Below, piece after piece: positions 39,035 to 50,900 of a DNA stretch of 64,000 bases. The DNA comes from Hungatella hathewayi. GTDB taxonomy: Bacteria > Bacillota > Clostridia > Lachnospirales > Lachnospiraceae. Position numbers and translations under genes: made by a program. The stretch is from positions 1,317,501-1,381,500 of the forward strand of contig CP102274.1 in NCBI GenBank assembly GCA_025149285.1. Reading direction: 5' to 3'. The notes beneath the pieces were generated by a model, which made no database searches, was not told where the DNA came from, and was given only the letters and a program-made list of their open reading frames with translations. The first letter of the stretch is position 1, and every line of letters begins with the position of its first letter.

Positions 39035-40453
39035 TTAAGAAACAGGAAATTCTATCGAAAATACGGTTCCTGCGCCGGGAGAGCCGGCAGCGGAGATGGT
39101 TCCGCCGTGCAGTTCGATGATGCTTTTTGCAATCGCCAGGCCCAGACCGGTTCCTTCCGGCTTCTCTCCCGTACTGGTACCGCGGTAATAGCGGTCAAAA
39201 AGGTGTTTGATCTCTTCCGGTCTCATGCCGTATCCGTTGTCAGCCACCTGGATACACGGCGAACCGCCGGAGACGGTTATCCGGAGCGAAACCTCCGCCT
39301 GTGCGCCTCCATGTACGAACGCATTGATGATCAGATTCCGAAAGGCTCTCGCCAAAAGCTTTGAATCAAACGAATAGAAGAGCGTGTCCTTTGCGCTGTC
39401 GAAATGGATGATGCGGTTCTCATATTCGGGTGAATTTAAAAGATCAATGGCCAGTTCTCTCAGGAAGCGGACCATATCCTGACATTCCCGATTCACAGGG
39501 AGCAGACCGCTTTCTAATTGATAAGTCAGCTTCAGATCTTCGATGAGCGCTTCCAGGCAGGAGACATTTTTTAACATGACGGCGGCGTAGCGTCCGTAAT
39601 TGTTCTCCTGCCCATCGTTTCCATCCCGTATGATCTCCGCATAGCCTTTGATCGGGGAGAGAGGAGTCTTCAGATCGTGGGTGATATTGGTAATCCATTC
39701 TTCGCGCATTTTCTCCGTCTCTTCCCTCAGGCGGTCGCTGGCTCTGATCTCGGAATTCAGTGCATTTAAGCCGGCGTATAAATCCTCGAATGTGCCGCGG
39801 CGGTGATCGGGAAGATAACAGCGAAGCGAGATATCATGAATGGAGGCAGTCAGCCGTTTTAACTGTCTGGCAGTCCAGAAGCCATAGAGCGCGCCGGTGA
39901 TGAGAATGACCGGGAGCAGCACGCATAAGAGCGTCAGAATGACGGTCCTGCCGCCCGAAAACCGTTCGCCGTTTAAGTACATGGTGACGGCGGAGATTCT
40001 CATGGGGAAGCAGAGAAGATAGACGTAGTCTTCCCCCGCGTTATGGGCCGTGCCGGCAAATACGGAGATGGTGCGCTGTCCGGCGGCAGGGAATCCGTCC
40101 CGGGTAAGTTTTAGCAGTTCTGCGGCGGTATAAGATTCGCGGGCAGAATCAGGCTTCCCATAGCTGTACGCTTCCCGGCCATCCGGGTTCAGAATCTGGA
40201 GACCTGCGCCGTTGTCCTGAAGCAGGGCAGTTCCGGCCTGTGTAACGCAAGGCACGCCGTTTTGGAAGATAATCTGTTCTGCAAAACGGTCTGTAAACGC
40301 TTTCGGCCAGTCACTTCGGATGGGAGATCCGTCCGGCTTCTGAACCGTGATCAGTAAGAAAAAGAGTGAAACAGCCGCCAGTATGGTGCCGAGCAGCGTC
40401 AGGAGAAAGATAAAATATATATGGAATGTGGTGCGGTAACCGGATTTTTTCAT
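39035..40453 (-). CDS. Membrane sensor histidine kinase (OmpR-partner type)
   Basis: 472 residues. Transmembrane helices near 13-35 and 170-195 bound an extracellular domain. A HAMP region follows, then HisKA with ITHDLKTPL and HATPase_c with N box NLIINAFVHGG, G1 DNGYGM and G2 GTGLGLAI. Its ATG directly follows the stop of the response regulator gene. It probably senses envelope stress or a peptide for the neighbouring ABC exporter. Confidence 0.92.
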   Translation of the reverse strand: MKKSGYRTTFHIYFIFLLTLLGTILAAVSLFFLLITVQKPDGSPIRSDWPKAFTDRFAEQIIFQNGVPCVTQAGTALLQDNGAGLQILNPDGREAYSYGKPDSARESYTAAELLKLTRDGFPAAGQRTISVFAGTAHNAGEDYVYLLCFPMRISAVTMYLNGERFSGGRTVILTLLCVLLPVILITGALYGFWTARQLKRLTASIHDISLRCYLPDHRRGTFEDLYAGLNALNSEIRASDRLREETEKMREEWITNITHDLKTPLSPIKGYAEIIRDGNDGQENNYGRYAAVMLKNVSCLEALIEDLKLTYQLESGLLPVNRECQDMVRFLRELAIDLLNSPEYENRIIHFDSAKDTLFYSFDSKLLARAFRNLIINAFVHGGAQAEVSLRITVSGGSPCIQVADNGYGMRPEEIKHLFDRYYRGTSTGEKPEGTGLGLAIAKSIIELHGGTISAAGSPGAGTVFSIEFPVS

Positions 40454-41161
40454 CTATTCGATCCTCTTTTTAAGCTTATAACCCAGGCCTTTTACGGTGA
40501 TGAGCTGCTGCGGCTTCGAAGGATCTGCCTCTGTTTTTTCTCGGAGATGACGGATATGTACCATGATCGTATTGTCGCAGATACAGCTGCTTTCCCCCCA
40601 GACCTGCTCGTAGAGCCGTTCTTTGCTTATGATTTTGTCTGTATTTTCCATAAGATAGGAAAGCAGGAGGAATTCGCGTCCCGTAAGGCTGATCTCCCGG
40701 CCATTCTTCCAGACACGTCCGCTCTCCTGATCCAGGGAGAGCGGGCCTGCGGTTAAGACAGAGGACACAGCCGGAGAAGGCGCGTTCTGATAGCGCTGGC
40801 GGCGAAGCTGGGCTTTTACACGGAAAGCGACCTCACGCGGGCTGAAGGGTTTGGTAATATAATCGTCTCCCCCGGAGGAGAGACCGAGAATTTTATCGAT
40901 ATCATCATTTCTGGAGGAAAGAAACAGGATGGAGCAATAAGAAAACTCCCGGATCCGGCGGCAGACCTCCAGACCGTCCATATCCGGAAGCATGACATCT
41001 AAAATGACGGCATCCGGCTGAAATTCGCGGCAGAGCGTTACCGCTTCACTGCCTCTGTAAGCTCTTCGGATTTCCCGGAAGCCGTCCTGACGCAGAACTT
41101 CCTCCATGAGATCTACAATATCTTTTTCGTCGTCTACTAATAAAATTTTACTGTCTGTCAT
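40454..41161 (-). CDS. OmpR/PhoB-family response regulator
   Basis: 235 residues. The receiver has acidic pair Asp10/Asp11 and phospho-acceptor Asp55 (VILDVMLPDMDG). The winged-helix effector domain (about 135-232) includes LTGREFLLLSYLM and DNTIMVHIRHLREK. First gene of the minus-strand two-component operon. Confidence 0.94.
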   Translation of the reverse strand: MTDSKILLVDDEKDIVDLMEEVLRQDGFREIRRAYRGSEAVTLCREFQPDAVILDVMLPDMDGLEVCRRIREFSYCSILFLSSRNDDIDKILGLSSGGDDYITKPFSPREVAFRVKAQLRRQRYQNAPSPAVSSVLTAGPLSLDQESGRVWKNGREISLTGREFLLLSYLMENTDKIISKERLYEQVWGESSCICDNTIMVHIRHLREKTEADPSKPQQLITVKGLGYKLKKRIE

Positions 41162-41214
41162 GGCCGCCTGCTTTCTGATGCGTGATTTATCTGTTACTGC
41201 CTTGCCGTTTCCTT

Positions 41215-41244
41215 ATTATAACATGATTCTGCCGCCGGCAGCAA
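41215..41244 (-). promoter_or_regulatory. Promoter of the response regulator gene
   Basis: On the minus strand: TTGCTG, an 18-base spacer and a perfect TATAAT, 54 bases before the start codon. Confidence 0.6.
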
Positions 41245-41263
41245 CCGGAAGCGGAGGAATCGA

Positions 41264-41292
41264 TTGCACTAAAAGTTCTGTTGTGGTAAAAT
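41264..41292 (+). promoter_or_regulatory. Promoter of the orphan binding-protein operon
   Basis: TTGCAC, a 17-base spacer and TAAAAT, about 60 bases before the start codon. Confidence 0.6.
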
Positions 41293-41353
41293 CCAAATAG
41301 TATGTGTACAGAGGCGCCGCACCGAGGTGCTGCAAAAGACGGGAGAAATTACA

Positions 41354-42625
41354 ATGCCTAAAAAATTACTCGCACTGTTCCTTGTTCTTACCTGCGCAGC
41401 ATCGGCCATTACAGGCTGCAGCAGTAAAAACAGAGTAGTGAATGAAGATAACCAGATTGATCAGGAGATCGTAACCATCACATTTTTCGGCAACAAATAT
41501 GAGCCTGAGAATGTAATTGTAATCGAGCAGATTATATCGGATTTCATGAGGGAGAACCCGTCTGTCCGGGTGTCCTATGAAAGTCTGAAGGGGAATGATT
41601 ATTTTGAGGCTCTGGAAAAGCGAATGGAGCATGGCAGAGGCGACGATATCTTTATGGTGAACCATGATGTACTTCTGAAACTGGAAGCGGACGGGCAGGT
41701 CGCGGATCTGTCAGGACTTTCCACACTGCCTGATTTTACGGATGAGATGAGGAGCCAGATGGGGGAGGGGAAAATCACCTGGGTTCCGACAACCGTATCG
41801 ATCTTCGGCCTTTACTGCAATCTGGATTTACTGAAGGAACATAAACAGGAGGTTCCCGGGACACTGTCTGAATGGGAAGCCGTCTGCGAATATTTTGTAA
41901 ACTGCGGGATTACACCGGTTATAGCCAATAACGATATCTCATTAAAGACACTGGCCATTGGCCGGGGCTTTTGGCAGGTATATCAGGATAAGCGCCAGAC
42001 GGAGGTGTTTGACCAGCTTAATCACGGCAGGGAGACACTGAGCGAATACTTAACAGACGGTTTTTCGATTGTGGAGACGTTTATCCGCAGGGGATATCTG
42101 GACGCGGAAAAGACGTTAAACACCAAAAAGACCTCCGACGATTTGAACGATTTTATCCGGGGAGAGTCCCCTTTTCTGTTAACCGGCGCCTGGGCGGCCG
42201 GGCGTGTGGCCGGTATGGAACCGGACTTCCGGTTTGAGGTGGCTCCGCTGCCGATTCTCGACGAGGGCAGTATGCTGGTGATTAATCCCGATACCCGTCT
42301 GAGCATCAATGCGCAGAGCGATCATTTTGAAGCTGCCATGAAGTTTGTGGAGTATTTTACAAAAGCCGAAAATATACAGAAGTTTGCCGACCAGCAGTCT
42401 TCCTTCAGTCCGCTGAAAGGGGGGAGCCCCTCCTCCGTTTTAGAGATTCAGCCCCTGATTGCCTGCTATGAATCAGGACAGACGGTGATTGGAACCGACG
42501 ATCTGCTGAAATTACCCATATGGGAGCTGACGGCGGAAGTCTCACGGAAGCTGCTGGCAGGAGAAGAACTGGAATCTGCCATGAGCTGGATGGATCAGCA
42601 GGCTCAGGAAAGGATTGTACCATGA
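41354..42625 (+). CDS. Orphan extracellular solute-binding lipoprotein
   Basis: 423 residues from ATG 41354 (GGGAG upstream; an earlier ATG at 41327 gives a poor leader). Lipobox ITGC, Cys22. Family-1 sugar-binding fold (VTITFFGNKYEP, YFVNCGITPVIANN, KFVEYFTKAENIQKFA). No permease lies nearby; instead its stop overlaps the start of a hybrid sensor kinase by four bases. It is therefore probably a periplasmic-type sensor subunit that presents a ligand to the kinase and perhaps the chemoreceptor. Confidence 0.9.
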   Translation: MPKKLLALFLVLTCAASAITGCSSKNRVVNEDNQIDQEIVTITFFGNKYEPENVIVIEQIISDFMRENPSVRVSYESLKGNDYFEALEKRMEHGRGDDIFMVNHDVLLKLEADGQVADLSGLSTLPDFTDEMRSQMGEGKITWVPTTVSIFGLYCNLDLLKEHKQEVPGTLSEWEAVCEYFVNCGITPVIANNDISLKTLAIGRGFWQVYQDKRQTEVFDQLNHGRETLSEYLTDGFSIVETFIRRGYLDAEKTLNTKKTSDDLNDFIRGESPFLLTGAWAAGRVAGMEPDFRFEVAPLPILDEGSMLVINPDTRLSINAQSDHFEAAMKFVEYFTKAENIQKFADQQSSFSPLKGGSPSSVLEIQPLIACYESGQTVIGTDDLLKLPIWELTAEVSRKLLAGEELESAMSWMDQQAQERIVP

Positions 42626-45600
42626 TAAAGCAGCAGGAGGGAAAAGCAAGGATAAAAATAGCCATGGTAGCGCTTCTCGTCAGCGCGCTCATTGCATTCA
42701 TCAGTGTCTTTTTTGTGAGCGCAGTGCGCGAGCAGCTCTGGCAGCAGTCTGTCGGTACCATTCGGGAGAGTACCCAGCAGGGAATGAATACACTGCGGGT
42801 TCAGCTGCAGGAAGAGTATGGGGAAATGGAATCCATGGCCGGTTATCTGAACCAGTACGACGCCGGCCAGCAGGAGGAGCTGAACGTGCTGATCAGCAGT
42901 TATGACCGTGTGGACGGCAGAATTTCACTCTATCTGGAAGACGGCCGCATTTTTCCGGAAGGGAATCCCGGTGACACGGCAGCTGCGGAGTTTCTGGCCA
43001 GTGCTTCCGGGGAACAGGGAATTATTGATCCCCATATCTGCAGTGCCAACGGGGTCAACGAGTTTAACCTGTACAGAAAAGCAGTGCTTAAGGATGGAAC
43101 AGCAGGGTATCTTTTAAAGTCCTACGATGTGGGAGAGATTGTGGACAGCTTTACCGTCTCATTCTATCACGACGCGGGCTTTTCCTACGTGGTGGACACG
43201 GCTGGGAATGTGCTGATCCGTCCGCCGCATCCGGGCAGCAACAAGACGGTGCAGAACCTGTTTGACATGCTTCCGGACTCTCAGAATGATTCTGATAAAC
43301 TGGCGCAGTTTGCGCAGTCCCTGATCGATAAGCGGACAGGCTGGGCTACCTTTAGCTATCAGGGGGAAGACACGGTATTCTGCTATATACCGCTGGGACT
43401 GAATTCGGACTGGTATCTGATTTCGATTATTCCCCAGGATGTGGTGGAAGCGCAGACGAATCAGATTTTAATCCGCACCTTTATTCTGATTGCGTTTATT
43501 CTGATCGGACTGGCTGTGCTGGTGACCGTTTACTTACGGTACGTCAATCAGATGAACCGGAAGCTCAGGAGCCAGGCCGGTTATATCGCGCATCTTTACA
43601 ATGCGATACCGGAAGGAATCGCGCTGATGTCAGTGGAGGCGCCTTACCGTCTGCTGCAGCTGAACCGGGAAGGAATGAGGCTGCTGCATGTTCAGGAGGA
43701 GAACTCCAATGGAAAGCAGCTGATCGATTTCGTCCATCCGGACGATTATCCGATGGTTGCAGATATCTTCCGGGCGGCAGCCGGAGATGACAGGAAGCAC
43801 TCCTTTGAGAACCGTGTCGTGAGGGAAGACGGGAGCTTTTTCTGGTCAGGCGGCCTGGTGGAGAAAACGCTGAACGAAGACGGAACGCCGATCCTGATCG
43901 CCACGTTTCATGACATTACCATGGAAAAGCTGGCGGAGGAAGAGGCGGAACGGGAGAAGCTTCAGGAGCGCAGGATGCTGATCAGTGCGATCTCCAACGT
44001 GTTCCCTGTCATTATCAGTCTGAATTTAACCAGCGATACTTTAAACTTTATCTATCTTCAGCCTGGCCTGCTGGCTGAAATGGGCGGACAGGAATCCTTC
44101 AGCAGACTGTACCAGGATTTCATGGAGGCGGTACATCCGGACTTCCAGGAGGATTTCCGGAATCGTCTGTCACCGGAAAATCTGAAAAAAACACTGGGCA
44201 GCAGCCGGCAGGAAGTGTTTTTGGAGGCCAGGATTTTATTGACGGATGGCCAGTATCACTGGACCTCCACCCAGATTATCTACGTGGAAAATCCTTATTC
44301 CGGCGACCAGCTGGCGATTCTTTTATCACGCCGGATTGATGAACAGAAGCATGAGGAGGAACAGCACCGCCAGGCGCTTCAGAGCGCTCTGGAGAGTGCA
44401 AAGGCGGCCAGTGTGGCAAAGAGCCGGTTCCTGTCTAATATGAGCCATGATATCAGAACGCCGATGAACGCCATTATGGGAATGACTGCGATCGCAGCCT
44501 CACATATGGACGATCAGGAGCGGGTGCGGGAGTGCCTGAGAAAGATTAATCTGTCGAGCAGCCATCTGCTCAGCCTGATCAATGATATTCTCGATATGTC
44601 TAAGATTGAGAGCGGAAAGATATCCCTGCGGGACGAACCGTTTAACTTTGCGGAGCTGGTGGCAGAGGTGGCGGAACTGATACGCCCTCAGGCTGACGCG
44701 GGTCACCTGGACATGAACCTCAGTCTGATGGATTTAAAAGATGAACTGGTAGCTGGAGATCCCCTCCGGGTCCGTCAGATCTGTTTTAATGTTCTGAGCA
44801 ACGCCGTAAAATATACGCCGGAAGGCGGTCACATCAGCGTAAGGCTGTATCAGAGGGACAGCGGGCGAAGAGAGTATCAGAATTTTATATTTGAGTGCTC
44901 GGATACCGGCCTTGGCATGAGTCCGGAATTTCTGGATAAGCTTTTTCTGCCGTTTGAGCGGGTGCAGGATTCCACCCACAGCAGGGTAACCGGAACCGGC
45001 CTGGGTATGGCGATAACGAAGAATATTGTGGATATGATGGGCGGCGATATCCAGGTGGAGAGTGAACTGGGAGAAGGCTCTGCATTTACCGTGACGCTGC
45101 CGCTCCGTTTACAGAATGTTCCGCCGGAGGAGGTTTCTTCAAAATGGCTGGGCATTCACTGTCTGATTACGGATGATGACGTGCAGACCTGCAAAAGTGT
45201 CACGGAGCTTCTTGAGGATATCGGGCTGCGTGCGGAATTTACGACAGAGGGAGTCACGGCGGTCAGCCTTGCGGCTCAGGCCATGGAACGTGAGGACCCG
45301 TTTGAGCTGATGATCATCGACTGGAAGATGCCGGATATGGATGGAGTGGAGATCACGAGGCGCATTCGAAAGACAGCGGGAGATGAAGTGCCGATCATCA
45401 TTCTGACGGCATACGACTGGTCCGAGATAGAGGAAGAGGCCAGAGCGGCGGGAGTGACGGCTTTCCTGGCGAAACCGTTCTACCGCTCGAAGATCTGCTA
45501 TCTCCTCCGGGAACTGGAGGAGAAAAAGAGTCCGGCCGATGATAAGGAGACTGCGGTCAGCCACGATTTTAGGGGCAGACGCGTCCTGCTGGCGGAAGAC

Positions 45601-45972
45601 AATCTGCTGAACCGGGAGATTGCCCATACTCTCATTGAAGAGATGGGAGCATCTGTGGAAGATGCATGTGACGGTGCGGAGGCGGTTCGGAAGGTAGCCG
45701 CTTCGGAAGAGGGCTACTACAGCCTGATTCTGATGGATGTGCAGATGCCTGTCATGAGCGGGTACGAGGCGACGAAAGCCATACGGAAGCTGGAACGCCG
45801 GGATGCCGGGAGGATTCCCATCGTTGCCATGACTGCCAATGCATTTGAGGATGACAGGCAGGAAGCGCTCCGTGCGGGGATGAACGCCCATTTTTCCAAG
45901 CCGATCGATGTCAAAGAGCTGGAGATGCTGCTGAGCCGGTATCTGGAGAGAACAGAAGAGAATGAGGAATGA
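42622..45972 (+). CDS. Membrane hybrid sensor kinase with two receiver domains
   Basis: 1116 residues from ATG 42622, which overlaps the binding-protein stop (ATGA). Helices near 12-34 and 287-307 flank a Cache-like extracellular domain ([30 protein letters not shown]). Two PAS-like regions follow, then HisKA with His609 ([11 protein letters not shown]), HATPase_c ([16 protein letters not shown]), a first receiver ([11 protein letters not shown]) and a second receiver ([11 protein letters not shown]). There is no DNA-binding output, so the signal goes to partners, possibly a separate Hpt protein. Confidence 0.92.
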   Translation: MIKQQEGKARIKIAMVALLVSALIAFISVFFVSAVREQLWQQSVGTIRESTQQGMNTLRVQLQEEYGEMESMAGYLNQYDAGQQEELNVLISSYDRVDGRISLYLEDGRIFPEGNPGDTAAAEFLASASGEQGIIDPHICSANGVNEFNLYRKAVLKDGTAGYLLKSYDVGEIVDSFTVSFYHDAGFSYVVDTAGNVLIRPPHPGSNKTVQNLFDMLPDSQNDSDKLAQFAQSLIDKRTGWATFSYQGEDTVFCYIPLGLNSDWYLISIIPQDVVEAQTNQILIRTFILIAFILIGLAVLVTVYLRYVNQMNRKLRSQAGYIAHLYNAIPEGIALMSVEAPYRLLQLNREGMRLLHVQEENSNGKQLIDFVHPDDYPMVADIFRAAAGDDRKHSFENRVVREDGSFFWSGGLVEKTLNEDGTPILIATFHDITMEKLAEEEAEREKLQERRMLISAISNVFPVIISLNLTSDTLNFIYLQPGLLAEMGGQESFSRLYQDFMEAVHPDFQEDFRNRLSPENLKKTLGSSRQEVFLEARILLTDGQYHWTSTQIIYVENPYSGDQLAILLSRRIDEQKHEEEQHRQALQSALESAKAASVAKSRFLSNMSHDIRTPMNAIMGMTAIAASHMDDQERVRECLRKINLSSSHLLSLINDILDMSKIESGKISLRDEPFNFAELVAEVAELIRPQADAGHLDMNLSLMDLKDELVAGDPLRVRQICFNVLSNAVKYTPEGGHISVRLYQRDSGRREYQNFIFECSDTGLGMSPEFLDKLFLPFERVQDSTHSRVTGTGLGMAITKNIVDMMGGDIQVESELGEGSAFTVTLPLRLQNVPPEEVSSKWLGIHCLITDDDVQTCKSVTELLEDIGLRAEFTTEGVTAVSLAAQAMEREDPFELMIIDWKMPDMDGVEITRRIRKTAGDEVPIIILTAYDWSEIEEEARAAGVTAFLAKPFYRSKICYLLRELEEKKSPADDKETAVSHDFRGRRVLLAEDNLLNREIAHTLIEEMGASVEDACDGAEAVRKVAASEEGYYSLILMDVQMPVMSGYEATKAIRKLERRDAGRIPIVAMTANAFEDDRQEALRAGMNAHFSKPIDVKELEMLLSRYLERTEENEE

Positions 45973-46000
45973 TAATTCAGGAAGCGGAGGCGGGGGCGCG

Positions 46001-47698
46001 ATGAAGGATTTTAAAGTATCAAAGAAGCTATTTATCTCATATGCAGCCATCATGATCCTGTTTGTGGTAAGCTGTTTTGTGAGTATTACTGATTTTGTCA
46101 GTCTGGGGAAACAGATCGAGGCGTTCTATACCGGACCATTTACGGTAAATGAGAGCGCCAGTATCATCAACTCGAACTTTGAACGGATGCAGAAGGCTGT
46201 TTACAGATCCATTTCCAATACGGATCCTGAGATTACAAGCGAAGCGATTGCCAATGCCAGGGAATGCGCGGTTGCCATACAGGAACAGGTACCGGTTGTT
46301 AAGTCGCATTTTAAGGGCGATCAGCAGATCATAGACCGGCTGGAGGCTGCGCTGGAGAAACTGGAGCCGATGAGAGAGACGGTTCTTTCCCTTGCGGCAG
46401 AGAATAAAAACGCCGAGGCGGCGGACTATATGGAACACAACAACATCCTTGTGATTCATGAGGCACAGGAACAGCTGAATCAGTTAATAGAGAGCGGAAA
46501 CCGGATGGGAGCGAGCCTGGTCTCCGGATTGAAAGAGAAACAGGCGCGGGCCGTGGTTAGCCTGATACTGCTGGGAAGTGCAAGTATGGCGGTCAGTATC
46601 GTCTTCGGGATCTATATAACACGCGGGATCACACGGCCGGTCAGGGAGCTGGAGCAGGCGGCTCTTGCCATGGCAAGGGGAGAGTTTTCTACTGTCCGTG
46701 TCGAATACGAATCCAAAGATGAACTGGGAAATCTTGCTTTCAGCATTCGCAGCATGGTGGATACTCTGGCAAATGTCCTTCAGAGCGAAACCCAGATGCT
46801 CAATGAGATGTCAGAAGGGAATTTCAGTGTCCGCAGCGGCAAAGACGAGTACTATATCGGGGAATTTGAGCGGCTTCTGTGTTCCATGCGCAAGATCAAT
46901 CACGGATTAAGTGCGCTTCTGCTTCAGATCAGCCAGTCAGCAGACAGCGTGGCGGCCGGTTCAGAACAGGTATCCTCCAGTTCGCAGAATTTGGCCCAGG
47001 GAGCCACAGAACAGGCTGCTTCCGTAGAAGAACTGACCGGAATGATGAACGAAATATCGGATCAGGCGTACCGGAATTCCAGGGATGCACAGGAGGCCAG
47101 TGAAAAAACTCAGACTGTCAGAGACAATGCGGCAGAAAGCAGCCGCTGTATGCAGGAGATGCTGCATGCAATGGCAGAGATCAGTGATAAATCCGATGAG
47201 ATCAGAAAAATCGTTAAGACGATTGAGGACTTTTCATTCCAGACCAACATCCTGTCGCTGAATGCGGCGGTGGAGGCTGCCCGTGCCGGGGACCGGGGCA
47301 AGGGTTTTTCCGTCGTGGCCAATGAGGTGAGGAGTCTGGCAAGCCAGTCGTCCGCTGCTTCCAGAAATACCGCAGCCCTGATTCAAAGTTCTCTCCAGGC
47401 GGTAGAGAACGGCAGAAAGATAGCCAATGAGACGAGTGAGGCGCTGACGGCAGTGGTCCAGGGGATTGAAATGGTGTCAGAGCTGCTGCACCAAATCACA
47501 GAGGCGTCATTAAAGCAGTCTGACGCGAACCGGCAGGTCACTGAGAATATCAACCTGATCTCCGATGTGGTTCAGACAAACTCATCCACGGCGGAAGAAT
47601 GTGCCGCCGCAAGCGAGGAGCTGGCTTCCCAGGCACAGTTATTAAAGGAACTGGCCGGTAAGTTTCGATTAACGGATATCAATGATCGGAAGGTGTGA
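46001..47698 (+). CDS. Methyl-accepting chemotaxis protein
   Basis: 565 residues if started at ATG 46001; ATG 45962, overlapping the kinase gene, is an alternative that adds a Gly-rich leader. The order is an N-terminal helix, a four-helix-bundle (4HB_MCP-like) extracellular sensor, a second helix, HAMP ([22 protein letters not shown]), and the signalling hairpin with the tip [18 protein letters not shown]. It shares the operon with the binding protein and hybrid kinase, suggesting that one ligand drives chemotaxis and gene control. A strong terminator follows. Confidence 0.92.
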   Translation: MKDFKVSKKLFISYAAIMILFVVSCFVSITDFVSLGKQIEAFYTGPFTVNESASIINSNFERMQKAVYRSISNTDPEITSEAIANARECAVAIQEQVPVVKSHFKGDQQIIDRLEAALEKLEPMRETVLSLAAENKNAEAADYMEHNNILVIHEAQEQLNQLIESGNRMGASLVSGLKEKQARAVVSLILLGSASMAVSIVFGIYITRGITRPVRELEQAALAMARGEFSTVRVEYESKDELGNLAFSIRSMVDTLANVLQSETQMLNEMSEGNFSVRSGKDEYYIGEFERLLCSMRKINHGLSALLLQISQSADSVAAGSEQVSSSSQNLAQGATEQAASVEELTGMMNEISDQAYRNSRDAQEASEKTQTVRDNAAESSRCMQEMLHAMAEISDKSDEIRKIVKTIEDFSFQTNILSLNAAVEAARAGDRGKGFSVVANEVRSLASQSSAASRNTAALIQSSLQAVENGRKIANETSEALTAVVQGIEMVSELLHQITEASLKQSDANRQVTENINLISDVVQTNSSTAEECAAASEELASQAQLLKELAGKFRLTDINDRKV

Positions 47699-47760
47699 GA
47701 GATCGGGCAGAATATGGAACCCCGCCACCATTCCTATGCGTAACAGAAAACACCGGGGAA

Positions 47761-47804
47761 AGTCCGGCGGCTTTGAGTGAAGGCTCAAAGCCGCCGGACT
47801 TTTT
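47761..47804 (+). terminator. Strong intrinsic terminator after the chemoreceptor gene
   Basis: A perfect 17-bp stem (47761-47777 with 47784-47800), a six-base loop and a T-run. Confidence 0.95.
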
Positions 47805-47866
47805 GTGCTGCCGAAGCCCCTGCCGGAGGATACGGAAGCTGCCTGAAAGCTTCTCACTGTGAAGTA

Positions 47867-47895
47867 TTGTGTTTTCTTTAAAACTGAATTATAAT
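47867..47895 (+). promoter_or_regulatory. Promoter of the triple-PAS kinase gene
   Basis: TTGTGT, a 17-base spacer and a perfect TATAAT, 58 bases before the start codon. Confidence 0.65.
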
Positions 47896-47952
47896 TGAAA
47901 GAGTCGTATATGAACAAGCTTTGTATCTGACAGATTATGGGGGATAAAACGG

Positions 47953-50900
47953 ATGGAAGTCAATTTAAGCTATGACCAGTTGAATGATGAATACAGCATG
48001 CTGATGAGTGTGTTGGGAGCCAGTGTCAGCAAGCATCTGATCGATGAACACTATACCTGTATCTGGGCGAATGATTATTACTATGAATTAATCCATTATA
48101 CCAAGCCCGAATACGAAGCATTGTTTCAAAATCACTGTGATAAATATTTTTATAATAACCCGGAAGGCTGGAAGCTGCTCACGGAAAAGATTAACTCTGC
48201 GCTGGAGAAAAAGGAGAAGAGGTACACAATCTTTCTGCCCATGATTTATCCGGATGGAGAAAAATTCTGGGTCAAGCTGCAGTCGGTATTTACAGATGAG
48301 TGTATTGACGGATATCCCGTCGCCTACACTACGATGACGGATGTGACTGAGATGGTGCTGGCGCGCCAGGAGCAGGAGTATACGCAGCAGGTCGTCGAGA
48401 AAGTGACGCAGGAGCAGGAGATGCTAATGGGGGCGCTGAATGTCAGCGTCAGCAAGCATCTGATTGACGAACATTTTACGTGCGTCTGGGCCAACGAGCA
48501 TTACTATAAACTGATCGGCTATCCGAAGGCAGAGTACGAGGCACTGTTTCACAATCATGCCGATGAATATTACAGAAATAATCCCGAGGGCTGGGAAATG
48601 CTTGCGAATAAGGTTCAGTCCGTTCTGGAAAGAGGAGAAGACCAGTATGAACTGATTATACCCATGAAATATAAGGATGGAACCGGATACTGGGTGAAGG
48701 TGTTCAGCTATTTCACAGACGAATATATCAACGGCATCCGCACATCCTATACCGTTATGACCGATGTGACGGAACTGGTACATATGAAGGATGAGCAGGA
48801 GATGCTGATGAAAACGATGAAGGTCAGCGTCAGCAGGCATCTGGTGGATAAACATTTTACCGTGCTTTGGGCCAATCATTTTTATTACGAACTGATTGGG
48901 TATTCGAAGCAGGAGTATGAAGCATTGTTTCACAACCACTGCGATGAATATTTTCAGAACAATCAGGACAGCTGGAACGCGATTCACCGCAAGATTAACC
49001 AGATGTATGAGAATGGGAAAAAGAGCTATGAGGTCTTTCTTCCCCTTAAGATACCGGATGGCTCTACCTGCTGGGTTAAAATGGTAGGCTTCTTTACGGA
49101 TGCCCGTCAGGACGGAAAGCAGCTGGCCTACACCACCATGGTCGATGTCACGGATATGATACAGATTCAGCAGGAAAAGACCATCGCCTACGATAATATC
49201 CCGGGTTTTATTGTCAAATACCGGGTTCTTCCGGAACGGCTTGAAATGATTGAGGCAAGTGACCGCATCACGGATATCTTCGATGTGGATCTCAGCCGTC
49301 TTTCGGCCCTGGACTGCTACTCCATTCTCCAGCCGGAGAGCAGAGCGGTGCTGGAGGCCAATCACCCCAGCTTTCTCAGGCGGGAACCTTTTGAGGGAAG
49401 TATCTGCGTGAAGGATAAGTATGGCCGGGACCGCTGGTTTCAGATTCACTGTGCGTGTATTGATTTCGTCGCGGATGATCCGGTCTATCTGACTGTCTTT
49501 ATCGATATTACCGATATAACGGAACTTCGGGAGCTGCAGAGCAAGCTGGAAGAACGCACGGTTATGCTGAACACCGCCCTTGAGGAAGCGAAACAGGCCA
49601 ATGAGGCCAAATCGGATTTCCTTTCCCGTATGAGCCACGACATCCGCACTCCGATGAACGTGATAGCGGGTATGACAGAGATAGCCGGTTCTCACGTATA
49701 TGAGCCGGAACGCGTGAAGGACTGCCTTCAGAAGATACGCCTTTCCAGCCACCATCTTCTTGGCCTGATCAATGACGTTCTGGATATGTCCAGAATAGAA
49801 AACGGGAATTTCCATATTAATATGGTGCCTGTTTCGCTCCCGGCAGTTTTAAGAGAAGTGATTATGATTACGCTGGCCGGAATCCGCGAGAAGGCTCAGA
49901 TCTTCGACGTTCATCTGGTGAACCTGGAGGATGAGCAGTTTTACAGTGATGCACTCCGTCTTCGCCAGATCCTGTTGAATCTGCTGTCCAACGCCTGCAA
50001 ATTTACGCCGGTGTCGGGGCGGATCGTCTTTGAAGTGGAGCAGAAGGACAGAACTGCGCTTATATTTACCGTTTCTGATACCGGCGCGGGAATGAGTCCG
50101 GAGTTCCTTGAACATATATTTGAAGCGTTCACCCGCGAGCAGGACAGCAGGACAGACCAGATTGAGGGAAGCGGTCTCGGGATGTGCATCACAAAAAGGC
50201 TGGTGGATATGATGGAGGGAACCATTACCGTCAGCAGCTGCCCGGGAAAGGGAACCACGTTCCAGGTGACACTTCCCGCGGCGGTTGTCCAGGAGGAAGA
50301 AGAGACGGCATTCCAGGGAGTCCGTGTTCTGCTGGCCGATCATGATCCGGCAGTCCTTCAGTATGGCTGCCAGGCACTTTCTTCGCTGGGAGCAGAGGCG
50401 GAAGGTGCAGGAAGCGGTGAAGAAGCGGCCAGGCTTGTTCTTTCCCGGCACAGGGAAGGCCGTGAGTTCAGTGCCGTGATTTTGGATTTGGATTTATCGG
50501 AGCCGGATTGGCTGGAGACGGTAAGAAAGATTCGGGAGGCTGGAGACGGCAGCCGGCCGCGCCTTATTTTATCCGCGTATGACTGGAACGACAGGAAGGA
50601 AGAGGCGATGCGCGCAGGAATCTGCGGATTCGTAGAAAAGCCGCTGTTTCGCTCCGCGTTAAAGGAGTGTCTCCTGGAACATCTAAACGGCAAAAAGCAA
50701 TCGGAGCATCAGCAGATGTCCTTTGATTTCAGCGGAAAGACGTTCCTGCTGGCGGAGGACAATGAGTTAAACCGGGAGATTGCACTGGAGCTTCTGGGCA
50801 ATATGGGAGCCGGGATGGAGACTGCGGTCAACGGCGAAGAGGCTGTAAAACGGTTTAAGGAGAGTCCGCCCAATTATTATTCTCTGATTTTAATGGATAT

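Noticed and set aside
45139..46053. 304-codon open frame on the minus strand
   Set aside because: Antisense to the receiver domains of the hybrid kinase; no start signals or homology pattern.
47953..49170. Possible DNA tandem repeat or CRISPR-like array
   Set aside because: The periodicity (about 400 bp) comes from protein-level PAS duplication, without short identical repeats and spacers.
48424..49815. 463-codon open frame on the minus strand
   Set aside because: It is the shadow of the PAS-repeat region; the plus strand encodes clear PAS and kinase motifs and the minus product has no known pattern.
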